Made by a program: the position numbers and the translations under genes. The notes below the pieces were generated by a model. The model worked only from the letters and a program-made list of their open reading frames with translations, was not told the DNA's origin and did not search any database. Below are positions 17,160 to 24,896 of a stretch of DNA of 64,000 bases, piece by piece. The stretch spans positions 124,001-188,000 of the forward strand of contig NZ_JAARLZ010000003.1 in assembly GCF_011759365.1 (NCBI RefSeq), in the 5' to 3' direction. Within the stretch, counting starts at the first letter, position 1; the number at the start of each line of letters is the position of its first letter. The DNA is from Luteibacter anthropi. Lineage in GTDB: Bacteria > Pseudomonadota > Gammaproteobacteria > Xanthomonadales > Rhodanobacteraceae.

Positions 17160-17184
17160 GATTAAACGCCATGAGGCGATAATC
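17160..17184. promoter_or_regulatory. candidate LysR operator between SDR and LysR genes
   Basis: Interrupted dyad GATTA-aa-CGCC-atga-GGCG-a-TAATC in the 97-bp divergent gap. LysR-type regulators bind such inverted repeats between their own gene and the divergent target; the match here is by symmetry only. Confidence 0.55.
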
Positions 17185-17222
17185 AGCCAATCATTTCATT
17201 CATAAGAAACCAAGGGTGCGCA

Positions 17223-18101
17223 ATGGATCTCCTGGCCGCCATGCAGGTCTTCGTCCATACCGTCGACAAGGGCAGCCTCCAGGCAGCCGCAGAGGCGAGC
17301 GGCATCTCGCCCACCATGGCCGGCAAACACCTGCGCTCCCTCGAAGCGCGTGCCGGCACCCGGCTGCTCAACCGCACCACACGCCGGCAGAGCCTTACCG
17401 GCTTCGGACAGGACTATTACCTGCGCTGCCAGGAGATCCTGCGCATGGTCGGCGAATCGGATATGCAGGCGCAGAACCAGCAAGCGGCACCTACCGGTAC
17501 GTTGCGGGTGACGGCGCCCGTATCGTTCGGCAGCGAGGCGCTGGTCCCTGCGCTTGCCACCTATCTTTCCGCCTATCCCCTGGTGCGCATCGATCTCTCG
17601 CTGTCCGACCGCACGGCCGACCTCGTGGACGAAGGCTTCGACGCCGCGTTACGCATCGGCACCCTGCCCGACTCCGGACTGGTCGCGCGCGCCCTGGCTC
17701 CCTACCGGATGATGATCTGCGCATCGCCCGATTACCTCTCGCGGCACGGCACGCCTGCAAAGCCCGAAGACCTGAGTCACCACGAGTGCCTGTCCTTCAG
17801 CTGGTCGGCCGCTTCGCCGTGGCGCATCACCGATGACGAAGGAGAACATCGCGTCGCCATCGATGGCCGCCTGCGCGTCAATCACGGCGGGGCCTTGCGT
17901 CAGGCGGCCCTGCATGGTCTTGGCATCGTGATGCAGCCCGCCGTGCTGCTTCAGCATGATGTGCGGGCCGGCCGCCTGGTACAGCTATTCGCCGATGACA
18001 CGTTACCCAGCCGCCCGATGCATGTCGTACATCTTCCGAACCACCGATCGCCGAAACTGCGGAGCTTCATCGATTTCGTGGTGACGACGTTCGGCGCATA
18101 G
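17223..18101 (+). CDS. LysR family transcriptional regulator
   Basis: 292 residues: N-terminal winged helix-turn-helix (residues 1-60, GSLQAAAEASGISPTMAGKHLRSLEARAGTRLLNRTTR) and a periplasmic-binding-protein-like effector domain (~90-290; GTLRVTAPVSFG, GFDAALRIG). The CrgA-like C-terminal signature places it among LysR proteins that control divergent oxidoreductases. It is divergent from the SDR gene, with a dyad in between. The inducer is unknown. Confidence 0.93.
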   Translation: MDLLAAMQVFVHTVDKGSLQAAAEASGISPTMAGKHLRSLEARAGTRLLNRTTRRQSLTGFGQDYYLRCQEILRMVGESDMQAQNQQAAPTGTLRVTAPVSFGSEALVPALATYLSAYPLVRIDLSLSDRTADLVDEGFDAALRIGTLPDSGLVARALAPYRMMICASPDYLSRHGTPAKPEDLSHHECLSFSWSAASPWRITDDEGEHRVAIDGRLRVNHGGALRQAALHGLGIVMQPAVLLQHDVRAGRLVQLFADDTLPSRPMHVVHLPNHRSPKLRSFIDFVVTTFGA

Positions 18102-18169
18102 CGAAGCGTCATCACTTGTGGTCATACGATGGTGCCATCGTCACCGATGAAGTCAGGCTATTGGGCGAC

Positions 18170-18955
18170 CTATACCGTTCGCAGGAACGCCTCGATCAGC
18201 GACACCAGTGCAAGTGGCGCTTCATTCATGGGGTAATGCCCCACGTCCGGCATGATCGACAGTGAGCTGCCCGGGTAACGCTTGAGATAGGTTTTCGCCA
18301 TGAGATCCGCGTTGAAGACGGGATCGCGCTCTCCAATGATCACGTTCAAGGGATGCACGCCTTCGATCTGGCTGGAAAAATCCGTATCGGCCCATGCGTT
18401 GAAGTAGCCTGAAAAAGCCGCTGGTGATGACGTAGCCAGCGAGTATTCCGTCTTCCAGTCCAGCCATGTCGCGGGTAGGCAACCACCCGTGCTGCGGTCG
18501 ATGATGCTGCGCCGGTGAGCTGCACTGTGGACGGCGGCCTCAAGGTACGCCCGGGTGGCGACGTCATAGCGCACCCCGCCACAGGGCACGGGAGCAATGG
18601 GCAACAATGACCGCACACGACCTGGCGCGCGTATCGCGATCTTCTCGATCACCATGCCTCCCATCGAGTGCCCGATCAGGCTGAAGCGGGCCAATGAAAG
18701 CGCGTCGGCAAGTGCAACGGCATCACCGGCGATTTCGTCGATGGTGTATTGCCCGGCTTCGTCCTTGCGCTTGCCATACCCTCGATAGTCCATGAACACG
18801 TAGCTGAATTGATCCGTTGCCAGCCACGGCTCCATGGCGTCGAAGGAACGGGCATCCCCGAACCAGCCATTCAATACGAGCACGGGGTGCGGTCCGTGGC
18901 CGACACGATGAAAAGCAGGAGCCATGATCGATCCGATGCGAAAGGTGTGGCTCAT
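18170..18955 (-). CDS. alpha/beta hydrolase
   Basis: 261 residues. The catalytic triad of the fold can be read: nucleophile Ser97 in GHSMGG, Asp211 in GERDPVF and His240 in DVGHYP. The oxyanion segment is LNGWFGDARSF (28-38). No signal peptide, so it is cytoplasmic. Substrate unknown; the size and PFAM-type features are like small esterases or C-C hydrolases. ATG 18925 is an alternative start. It is divergent from the AraC gene and convergent with the LysR gene. Confidence 0.88.
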   Translation of the reverse strand: MSHTFRIGSIMAPAFHRVGHGPHPVLVLNGWFGDARSFDAMEPWLATDQFSYVFMDYRGYGKRKDEAGQYTIDEIAGDAVALADALSLARFSLIGHSMGGMVIEKIAIRAPGRVRSLLPIAPVPCGGVRYDVATRAYLEAAVHSAAHRRSIIDRSTGGCLPATWLDWKTEYSLATSSPAAFSGYFNAWADTDFSSQIEGVHPLNVIIGERDPVFNADLMAKTYLKRYPGSSLSIMPDVGHYPMNEAPLALVSLIEAFLRTV

Positions 18956-19016
18956 GGTGGCCGAAGCCTCCCAGGCCTGCCATCGATAACAGGCCTTTCA
19001 CTATAGAATTCGGGCC

Positions 19017-19802
19017 ATGCGTAACATCCTGCTCGATCCCTACGAAGATACTCCGCGAAGCATCGTAGCTACCGCCAACGACCATGCTTCCGGTAGCACC
19101 TTCGCGATGCACGCCCATCGACGCGGCCAGTTCGCCTATGCGTCCCGTGGCAGCATCAGCGTGACGACCTCCCACGAGCGATGGCTGGTGCCGCCCGGGC
19201 GCGCATGCTGGATACCGTCGGGCGTAGCGCATGAAATGACCATGGCGGGCGTCGTGACCATGCTCAATATCTTCGTTGCGCAAGACGACGCGGATGCCGC
19301 CGGCATGCCAGGGCATTGCGAGATCTACGAAGTCTCGATGCTGCTCAGGCAACTTATCGAAGCGGCCATCGATGTGCCTGCGCTGTACGAGGTGGATAGC
19401 CGCGCCGGCAAGATCATGTCCTTGCTGATCGCAGAAATGGCTTCCATGCCTACCTTGCCCCTGCGCGTGCCGCTTCCCATGGACGCGCGACTTGCGCAAA
19501 TCTGCCATCGTCTCTTCGCTGAACCATCCATCGCCATGATCATCGACCAGGTCGCCGGGGAAATCGGCATGAGTCGCCGCGCGTTCACCCGCAGGTTCCG
19601 TGAAGACACCGGCCTGAGTTTCGCGGCATGGCGCCAACAGGCCTGCCTGCTGGCGGCCATTGCCCGGCTGGCCGAAGGTCAGTCGGTCACCCGCATCGCA
19701 TTTGACCTGGGCTACAGCAGTGCCAGCGCTTTCACCGCGGCCTTCCGCCAAGCCCATGGCGTGCCGCCCGGCCAGTACCTGATTGCGGAGTCGCGAGCTT
19801 GA
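19017..19802 (+). CDS. AraC family transcriptional regulator with N-terminal cupin
   Basis: 261 residues. The N-terminal sensing part is a cupin-like barrel (HAHRRGQFAYASRGSISV; PPGRACWIPSGVAHEM, residues ~30-75), and the C-terminal ~90 residues carry two helix-turn-helix motifs (IIDQVAGEIGMSRRAFTRRFREDTGLSF; VTRIAFDLGYSSASAFTAAFRQAHG). This layout is that of NimR/YdeC-type repressors of small transporter or hydrolase genes. It starts 61 bp from the divergent alpha/beta hydrolase gene, its probable target. Confidence 0.9.
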   Translation: MRNILLDPYEDTPRSIVATANDHASGSTFAMHAHRRGQFAYASRGSISVTTSHERWLVPPGRACWIPSGVAHEMTMAGVVTMLNIFVAQDDADAAGMPGHCEIYEVSMLLRQLIEAAIDVPALYEVDSRAGKIMSLLIAEMASMPTLPLRVPLPMDARLAQICHRLFAEPSIAMIIDQVAGEIGMSRRAFTRRFREDTGLSFAAWRQQACLLAAIARLAEGQSVTRIAFDLGYSSASAFTAAFRQAHGVPPGQYLIAESRA

Positions 19803-19890
19803 AAGAGCGCGGGCCCTTTGCCACCTCCCGGTTGCACTGGCAGGAAATCATGGTGTATCTGACCAGGACGCCCCGCCAGGAGCTTGACCA

Positions 19891-20298
19891 GTGCCAAGGA
19901 CCACTCGCCCCTCGTTGCTTGCCCTTATAGCTTTCTTTTTAGCGCAAGGATGTTACGCCGCGACCGCAGCCCTTGCTGCCGATACTTTCAGGCCACAGCA
20001 ATCAGCAAAAGACGCGAGGCAACAGCTCGACGACTGGGTTCCTGCCTCGACGCCGCTTGCCGACGCTGTGAAGACGCTCCAGGCCCGCGGATTTACCTGC
20101 CAGGGCGCACGCCCCGCGACTGCCGGCATCCGTTCCGCCATGCTCTGCACCCTGGCCCGGTCGCCCCCCTCTGAACCTGCGGGGCGCGAAACCGCTCCGC
20201 CGACGCCCGTCCATTGGTTCGTCACCCTGAACTCAACAGATGGCTCGACCGTGAGCGGCATCCTCGTTGGTCGCACGCCCAGGGATATGGAAGGCTGA
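19891..20298 (+). CDS. hypothetical exported protein
   Basis: 135 residues from GTG 19891, preceded by AGGAG at 8-9 bases. N-terminal signal peptide (about 1-29: basic start, hydrophobic LLALIAFFLAQGCYAATAALA). The mature part has two Cys (CQGARP and MLCTLAR) and a helical segment (ADAVKTLQARGF). I do not recognise a family; homologues with the same layout may be periplasmic. Isolated between the AraC gene and the candidate sRNA. An in-frame ORF starting at 19884 is in another frame and rejected. Confidence 0.65.
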   Translation: MPRTTRPSLLALIAFFLAQGCYAATAALAADTFRPQQSAKDARQQLDDWVPASTPLADAVKTLQARGFTCQGARPATAGIRSAMLCTLARSPPSEPAGRETAPPTPVHWFVTLNSTDGSTVSGILVGRTPRDMEG

Positions 20299-20380
20299 CA
20301 TGGCAGATGGTCCACGCCTGGGCGGCCCCAGAATGACCTGAAGCACCGGCGGATCCCTCTTTTCATAAAACACAGGCAAG

Positions 20381-20518
20381 AAAAAAGCGCTGACCGTGGT
20401 CAGCGCTTCTGATTAGTACTGGTGGCGAAGAGCACAGTTCGGCCTTTACCTGCCCCATCGCCAGCGGGTTTACCCGCATCCAGCCGGGGTCAAAGAGTGC
20501 GCTCTCTTCTTCCCCGGT
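20381..20518 (-). ncRNA. candidate small RNA gene of about 138 nt
   Basis: No coding gene covers 20299-20604. On the minus strand an extended -10 (TGC-TATACT, 20532-20524) precedes a start near 20518. The predicted transcript folds into a long arm (GAAGAG with CTCTTC and CGCA with TGTG), an inner CCCC/GGGG helix and an apical GCGGG-TAAA-CCCGC hairpin, and ends in a strong intrinsic terminator (20385-20408, eleven-bp stem AAGCGCTGACC, then six T). The promoter, compact fold and terminator are seen; its family is not recognised, and a function is not proposed. No clear -35 element. Confidence 0.6.
20385..20408 (-). terminator. intrinsic terminator of the candidate sRNA
   Basis: Perfect stem AAGCGCTGACC/GGTCAGCGCTT with a two-base centre (GT), followed by TTTTTTC on the minus strand. 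It is about 200 bp below yccF, too far to belong only to that gene. Confidence 0.88.
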
Positions 20519-20523
20519 CGACG

Positions 20524-20532
20524 AGTATAGCA
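20524..20532 (-). promoter_or_regulatory. extended -10 promoter of the candidate sRNA
   Basis: Minus-strand TGC-TATACT, five of six bases of the consensus -10 plus the extended TG element. No good -35, as is usual for extended -10 promoters. Confidence 0.6.
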
Positions 20533-20604
20533 ACCCGGCATGCCTGCTACCAGAGGCGACCGGCGCCCGATAAGTGCCGAGGTGGCTCAGTCGCTGGGAA
20601 AGCG

Positions 20605-21063
20605 TCAGGCGCCTCGCATCCTTGTCACCGTGGCCTGGGCATTCATTCGTCGCGACGCCGCCGCCACATCCACACTGACCACGGTCTTGCCGATGGGTGC
20701 CAGGGCGATGCCGGCGAGTTTCAGATGCTGCCAGCCGAACGGGATGCCGATGATCGTCACGCAACAGGCCACGGCCGAACAGACGTGCCCGATTGCGAGC
20801 CAGATTCCGGCGAACACGAACCAGATAATGTTGCCGAGGGTGCCGAGCGAACTCGTACCGATGTCGCCCTGCCCCGAGAGTTCCCGCCGGTCGATGGCCT
20901 CCTTGCCGAACGGGAAGAAGGCGAACGAGCCGATGACGAAGCAGGAGCGCGCCCAGGGGATGCCCACGATAGTGACGAGGGCCACCAGGCCGGCCAGCCA
21001 CCAGCCCAGGCCCATGATCAAACCGCCAAAGATGAACCAGATGAGGTTTCCGATCGTTTTCAT
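20605..21063 (-). CDS. yccF: YccF domain inner-membrane protein
   Basis: 152 residues from ATG 21063 (GGGAG at 7 bases). Two tandem YccF (DUF307) domains are visible: segment 1 MKTIGNLIWFIFGGLIMGLGWWLAGL ... TIVGIPWARSCF and segment 2 LGNIIWFVFAGIWLAIGHV ... TIIGIPFGWQHLKLAGIALAP. Four membrane spans are expected. Function unknown; E. coli YccF is a membrane protein of uncertain role. An ORF reaching 21117 adds 18 unlikely residues. The C-terminus is basic. Confidence 0.9.
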   Translation of the reverse strand: MKTIGNLIWFIFGGLIMGLGWWLAGLVALVTIVGIPWARSCFVIGSFAFFPFGKEAIDRRELSGQGDIGTSSLGTLGNIIWFVFAGIWLAIGHVCSAVACCVTIIGIPFGWQHLKLAGIALAPIGKTVVSVDVAAASRRMNAQATVTRMRGA

Positions 21064-21154
21064 GAGCCGCTCCCTGTGGACCAGCCCATACATTAGACCG
21101 ACGAAGATGCGCGACAAAGTGCCAATGGTTGGCCCCGGGGCGACCCGGCAAAAC

Positions 21155-21196
21155 CGGTGGCGGCAACGGGATTCGAACCTATTCCCCTTGCCGCCC
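21155..21196 (-). other. tRNA-like mini-hairpin (tRNA remnant or terminator)
   Basis: On the minus strand an eight-bp acceptor-like stem GGCGGCAA/TTGCCGCC encloses a T-arm-like GG-TTCGAAT-CCC sequence and is followed by ACC, then GGTTTTGCC. The D and anticodon arms are absent. It looks like a deletion product of a tRNA gene. It lies 17 bp below the stop of the Cys-rich protein and, with the short T run, may end its transcript. Confidence 0.55.
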
Positions 21197-21212
21197 GTCC
21201 AGCGCCCGGGAC

Positions 21213-21500
21213 TCAGCTATCCAGTAGCGTCGGGGCCGTACGCTTGTCCATCGGATTCATCTGCCTGGACTTCTTCGACGAGAGCTTGTCGATGGCACTG
21301 CCCAGGGAATCCTTCACGCCGAACGGCGTACACGTCGGGTTATTACACTTCCAGCAACTAGCAGTGGAGCCACCCGCCGCGACACACTTTTCGTAGGCAG
21401 CGACGCAGCCTGAGCAGAGCTGCATCGCCGATGCCGGGGTGGAGGTTGCGATACCGGCAACCATGAGTGCGAATGCGAAAGCGCTTGTGACGTACTTCAT
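21213..21500 (-). CDS. small cysteine-rich exported protein
   Basis: 95 residues from ATG 21500 (AAGGA at 8 bases). Signal peptide about 1-26 (MKYVTSAFAFALMVAGI, cleaved near TPASA). The mature part has six Cys in the pattern CxxCx6C-x9-CxxCx5C (CSGC, KC, CWKC, TC), consistent with disulfides or metal binding, then a basic tail. I do not recognise a family. An ORF to 21587 is an unlikely extension. The tRNA-like hairpin follows. Confidence 0.65.
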   Translation of the reverse strand: MKYVTSAFAFALMVAGIATSTPASAMQLCSGCVAAYEKCVAAGGSTASCWKCNNPTCTPFGVKDSLGSAIDKLSSKKSRQMNPMDKRTAPTLLDS

Positions 21501-21680
21501 GTGCAATTCCTTCTGTGAATGAAATGACATTACTTGCCGTACGTGTCGGCCCCGCTGTACTCCCCGTAGTAAGGATTGTGATGTCACCCCTGGAGCTGAC
21601 CCGCTGGCCTATCGAACGTAGCTCGCCGAAAGCCCCGTGTCTGTAGGTGATGCCCTACAAGCCCTGCGGATTGCAGACAT

Positions 21681-21713
21681 AAAAAAACGGCGCAATCCAG
21701 AGATTGCGCCGTT
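21681..21713 (-). terminator. intrinsic terminator after tRNA-fMet
   Basis: Perfect 12-bp stem AACGGCGCAATC/GATTGCGCCGTT with four-base loop, followed by seven T on the minus strand, seven bp below the tRNA 3' end. It separates tRNA-fMet (and the upstream nuo operon) from downstream genes. Confidence 0.93.
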
Positions 21714-21719
21714 CAAAAA

Positions 21720-21796
<77 letters not shown>

Positions 21797-21895
21797 TCAG
21801 ATTCAAAAAGTATAGCCATGTGGCCGATTTCTTGCAAGTACTTTCTTACACCTTTGTGAAAAAAAGTACCGATATCCCTTCGGACATGCGCGGGC

Positions 21896-23356
21896 TCAGC
21901 CCGCGAATGCCCTCTGGCACCACGCGAACAGCGGTGCCCAGGTGAAGCCGAGCACCAGAAGCGCGAGTGCATTGATCGACAGTACCCAGCGCGATGCAAC
22001 GTCCGGCGTGGCGCGCACTTCGACGGCCTCGTTCGGTGCATCGAAGTACATCACCTTTACGACGCGCAGGTAGTAGTAGAGGCCGATGATCGCGAACACG
22101 GCACCGACGATGGCGAGCCAGAGCATGCCGGCATCCACCGCGGCCTTCAGTACCAGCAGCTTGCCGTAGAACCCGAACAGCGGCGGCACGCCGGCCAGCG
22201 AGAACATCACCAGCAGCATCATGAAGGCGAACCACGGCGAACGCTGGTTCAGACCCTTGAGGTCGTCGACCTCTTCGCACTCGAAACCGGCGCGCGACAG
22301 GATGATGAGCATGCCGAACGCGGCGGCGCTGGTGAGCGCGTAGCTGACGGCATAGAACATCGAGGCCGAGTAGCCTTCCGGACCGGCGTTGACCAGGCCC
22401 AGCATCAGGTAACCCATGTGCGAGATGGTGGAATAAGCCAGCACGCGCTTGAGGTTGGTCTGCACCAGGGCGACGAGGTTACCGATGGCCAGCGAGATCA
22501 CGGCCAGCACGGCCAGCATCAGCTGCCACTGCGGAGCAAGACCCGTGGTGCCGCCGGCGATGTCGCCCATGCCGGTGGACAGCAGGCGGTAGGCCATGCC
22601 GAACGCAGCGAGCTTCTGCGCCGAACCGATGAACACGGTGACGGCGGTCGGCGAGCCCTGGTAGACATCCGGAATCCACATGTGGAACGGAGCGGCGCCC
22701 AGCTTGAAGCCGATGCCGACGATCATGAAGACCAGGCCGAACAGCAGCAGGGTCTTCCATTCCGTACCGACGATGGCGGCGTGGATCGTGTGCAGGTCGA
22801 GGCTGTGGGTGGCGCCGTAGACCATCGACATGCCGTACAGCAGCATGCCCGAGGCCAGTGCACCCAGCACGAAGTACTTGATGGCCGCTTCCGACGACAG
22901 GCTCGAATCGCGGTTCAGCGCGACCAGGGCGTACGACGAGAGGGTCAGCAGTTCGAGGCCCAGGTACACGGTGACCAGGCTGCCGGCCGACACCAGGAAC
23001 ATGATGCCGACGGAAGCGAAGATCGTGAGCGTGTAGAACTCACCGAACGGAATCGCCCTGTCCTTCAGGTAGGGGCGTGCGTAGATGAAGATCACCGCGG
23101 TGACCAGCAGCGAGAACAGCTTCAGCACCTCGGACACGCCATCACGGATGAACATGCCGTTGAAGGCGGTGGCGCCGCCGGCCGGCTGGCCGCTCACCAC
23201 GAGATAGGCGCCAACGAGGAGCACGAGGACCGACAGCCAGTGCACCGCGTCCTTCTGCGACGGCTTCAGGAAGGCGTCGAGCAGGAGCAGTACGCAGGCT
23301 GCGACCACGAGGTACACCTCGGGGAGCAGGGTTACGATGTCATTGATACCAGGCAT
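21896..23356 (-). CDS. nuoN: NADH-quinone oxidoreductase subunit N
   Basis: 486 residues, the usual size. One of the three antiporter-like membrane subunits of complex I, with about 14 transmembrane helices. The family core LTVYLGLELLTLSSYALVALNRD and the RVLAYSTISHMGYLMLGL segment, with conserved Lys and Glu of the proton path, are visible. Last gene of the nuo operon, 14 bp below nuoM and followed by tRNA-fMet. Confidence 0.98.
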   Translation of the reverse strand: MPGINDIVTLLPEVYLVVAACVLLLLDAFLKPSQKDAVHWLSVLVLLVGAYLVVSGQPAGGATAFNGMFIRDGVSEVLKLFSLLVTAVIFIYARPYLKDRAIPFGEFYTLTIFASVGIMFLVSAGSLVTVYLGLELLTLSSYALVALNRDSSLSSEAAIKYFVLGALASGMLLYGMSMVYGATHSLDLHTIHAAIVGTEWKTLLLFGLVFMIVGIGFKLGAAPFHMWIPDVYQGSPTAVTVFIGSAQKLAAFGMAYRLLSTGMGDIAGGTTGLAPQWQLMLAVLAVISLAIGNLVALVQTNLKRVLAYSTISHMGYLMLGLVNAGPEGYSASMFYAVSYALTSAAAFGMLIILSRAGFECEEVDDLKGLNQRSPWFAFMMLLVMFSLAGVPPLFGFYGKLLVLKAAVDAGMLWLAIVGAVFAIIGLYYYLRVVKVMYFDAPNEAVEVRATPDVASRWVLSINALALLVLGFTWAPLFAWCQRAFAG

Positions 23357-23370
23357 GGAGTAATTCCCGC

Positions 23371-24882
23371 TCAGACTTTCGAAATGGCCAGCTGCTCGAC
23401 AATGCGAGAGACCGACGCATCCATCAGATGGACCAGCGGCTCCGGCCAGATGCCGAACAGCAGCACACCGGCAGCGAACGCGGAGAGCATGAAGATTTCA
23501 CGACCGTTGACGTCGGTGAGTTCCTTCACGTGCGGGTTGGTGATGTCGCCCCACAGCACGCGCTTGACCATCCACAAGGTGTAGGCGGCGCCGATGATGA
23601 GGGTGAAGGCAGCGAACAGCGCGATCCACGGATTGGCCGAGAACGCGGCCAGGATCACCATGAATTCGCCCACGAAACCGCTGGTGCCCGGCAGGCCGCT
23701 GTTGGCCATGGCGAACAGCACGTAGAACGGGGCGAAGATCGGCATCACGTTGATGACGCCGCCGTAGTCCTTGATCTGGCGGGAGTGCAGGCGGTCGTAG
23801 AGCACGCCGATGCAGCTGAACATCGCGCCGGAAATGAAGCCGTGCGAGATCATCTGGACCATCGCACCCTGCATGCCCAGGCGGGCCGCATCCGGGTTGT
23901 TCGATTCACGCACCAGCATGAACGCGATGAAGATACCCAGCGTGACGAAGCCCATGTGGGCGATCGACGAGTAGGCCACCAGCTTCTTCATGTCCTGCTG
24001 GACCAGCGCGATGTAGCCGATGTAGCACACCGCGATGAGCGACAGGACGATGATCAGCCAGGCAAACTGGTGCGAGGCGTCCGGCGTGATCGGCAGGCTG
24101 AAACGCAGGAAACCGTAGCCACCGATCTTCAGCATCACCGCCGCCAGCACCACCGAACCACCGGTGGGCGCTTCCACGTGGGCGTCTGGCAGCCAGGTGT
24201 GCACCGGCACCATCGGCACCTTCACCGCGAAGGCGATGAGGAAGGCGAAGAACAGCCAGCTCTGCTCGGTGAGCGTCAGGTGCACGTTGGCCATGTCGGC
24301 CAGCGCGAAGCTGCCGCCGGTCTTGTGATACAGGTACAGCAGGCCGACCAGCATGAAGATCGAGCCGAAGAACGTGTAGATGAAGAACTTCAGCGTCGCG
24401 TACACACGGCGCGGACCACCCCAGATACCGATGATGATGAACATCGGGATCAGCATGGCTTCGAAGAACACGTAGAACAGCAGTGCGTCCGTCGCGCAGA
24501 ACACGCCGATCATCAGGCCTTCCAGGATCAGCATCGCGGCCATGTACTGGTGCGGCTTGTTCTGGATGACTTCCCAGGCACCCACGATCACGAGGATCTG
24601 GGTGAAGGTGGTCAGGATGATCAGTGCGACGGAGATGCCATCGACGGCCAGCGAGTAGTTGATGCCCAGCGACGGGATCCAGCTCAGCGATTCGCTGAGC
24701 TGAAGCGTGCCGGTGGCGGCATCGTAGGCAGGCAGGAGGGCCAGACTGGCGGCGAACGTGGCAACCGCCACCAGCAGCGAGATCCAGCGGGCGAGGCCTG
24801 GGCGACCGGAGCCGGCCAGCAGCACCGGGATGGCGCCGACGACCGGGAGCCAGATCAACAGGCTGAGCAAGTGATTCGACAT
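23371..24882 (-). CDS. nuoM: NADH-quinone oxidoreductase subunit M
   Basis: 503 residues. Antiporter-like membrane arm subunit of complex I. Conserved segments VFFEAMLIPMFIIIGIWGG, VHTWLPDAHVEAPTGGSVVLA and KKLVAYSSIAHMGFVTLG are present, including the Lys and His residues of the proton channel. It is 14 bp downstream of nuoL and 14 bp upstream of nuoN. Confidence 0.98.
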   Translation of the reverse strand: MSNHLLSLLIWLPVVGAIPVLLAGSGRPGLARWISLLVAVATFAASLALLPAYDAATGTLQLSESLSWIPSLGINYSLAVDGISVALIILTTFTQILVIVGAWEVIQNKPHQYMAAMLILEGLMIGVFCATDALLFYVFFEAMLIPMFIIIGIWGGPRRVYATLKFFIYTFFGSIFMLVGLLYLYHKTGGSFALADMANVHLTLTEQSWLFFAFLIAFAVKVPMVPVHTWLPDAHVEAPTGGSVVLAAVMLKIGGYGFLRFSLPITPDASHQFAWLIIVLSLIAVCYIGYIALVQQDMKKLVAYSSIAHMGFVTLGIFIAFMLVRESNNPDAARLGMQGAMVQMISHGFISGAMFSCIGVLYDRLHSRQIKDYGGVINVMPIFAPFYVLFAMANSGLPGTSGFVGEFMVILAAFSANPWIALFAAFTLIIGAAYTLWMVKRVLWGDITNPHVKELTDVNGREIFMLSAFAAGVLLFGIWPEPLVHLMDASVSRIVEQLAISKV

Positions 24883-24896
24883 ATAGCTCGTTTCCC

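Noticed and set aside
20604-20605. yccF terminator at 20385-20408
   Set aside because: About 200 bp below the stop and directly preceded by a separate promoter and structured RNA; better assigned to the candidate sRNA.
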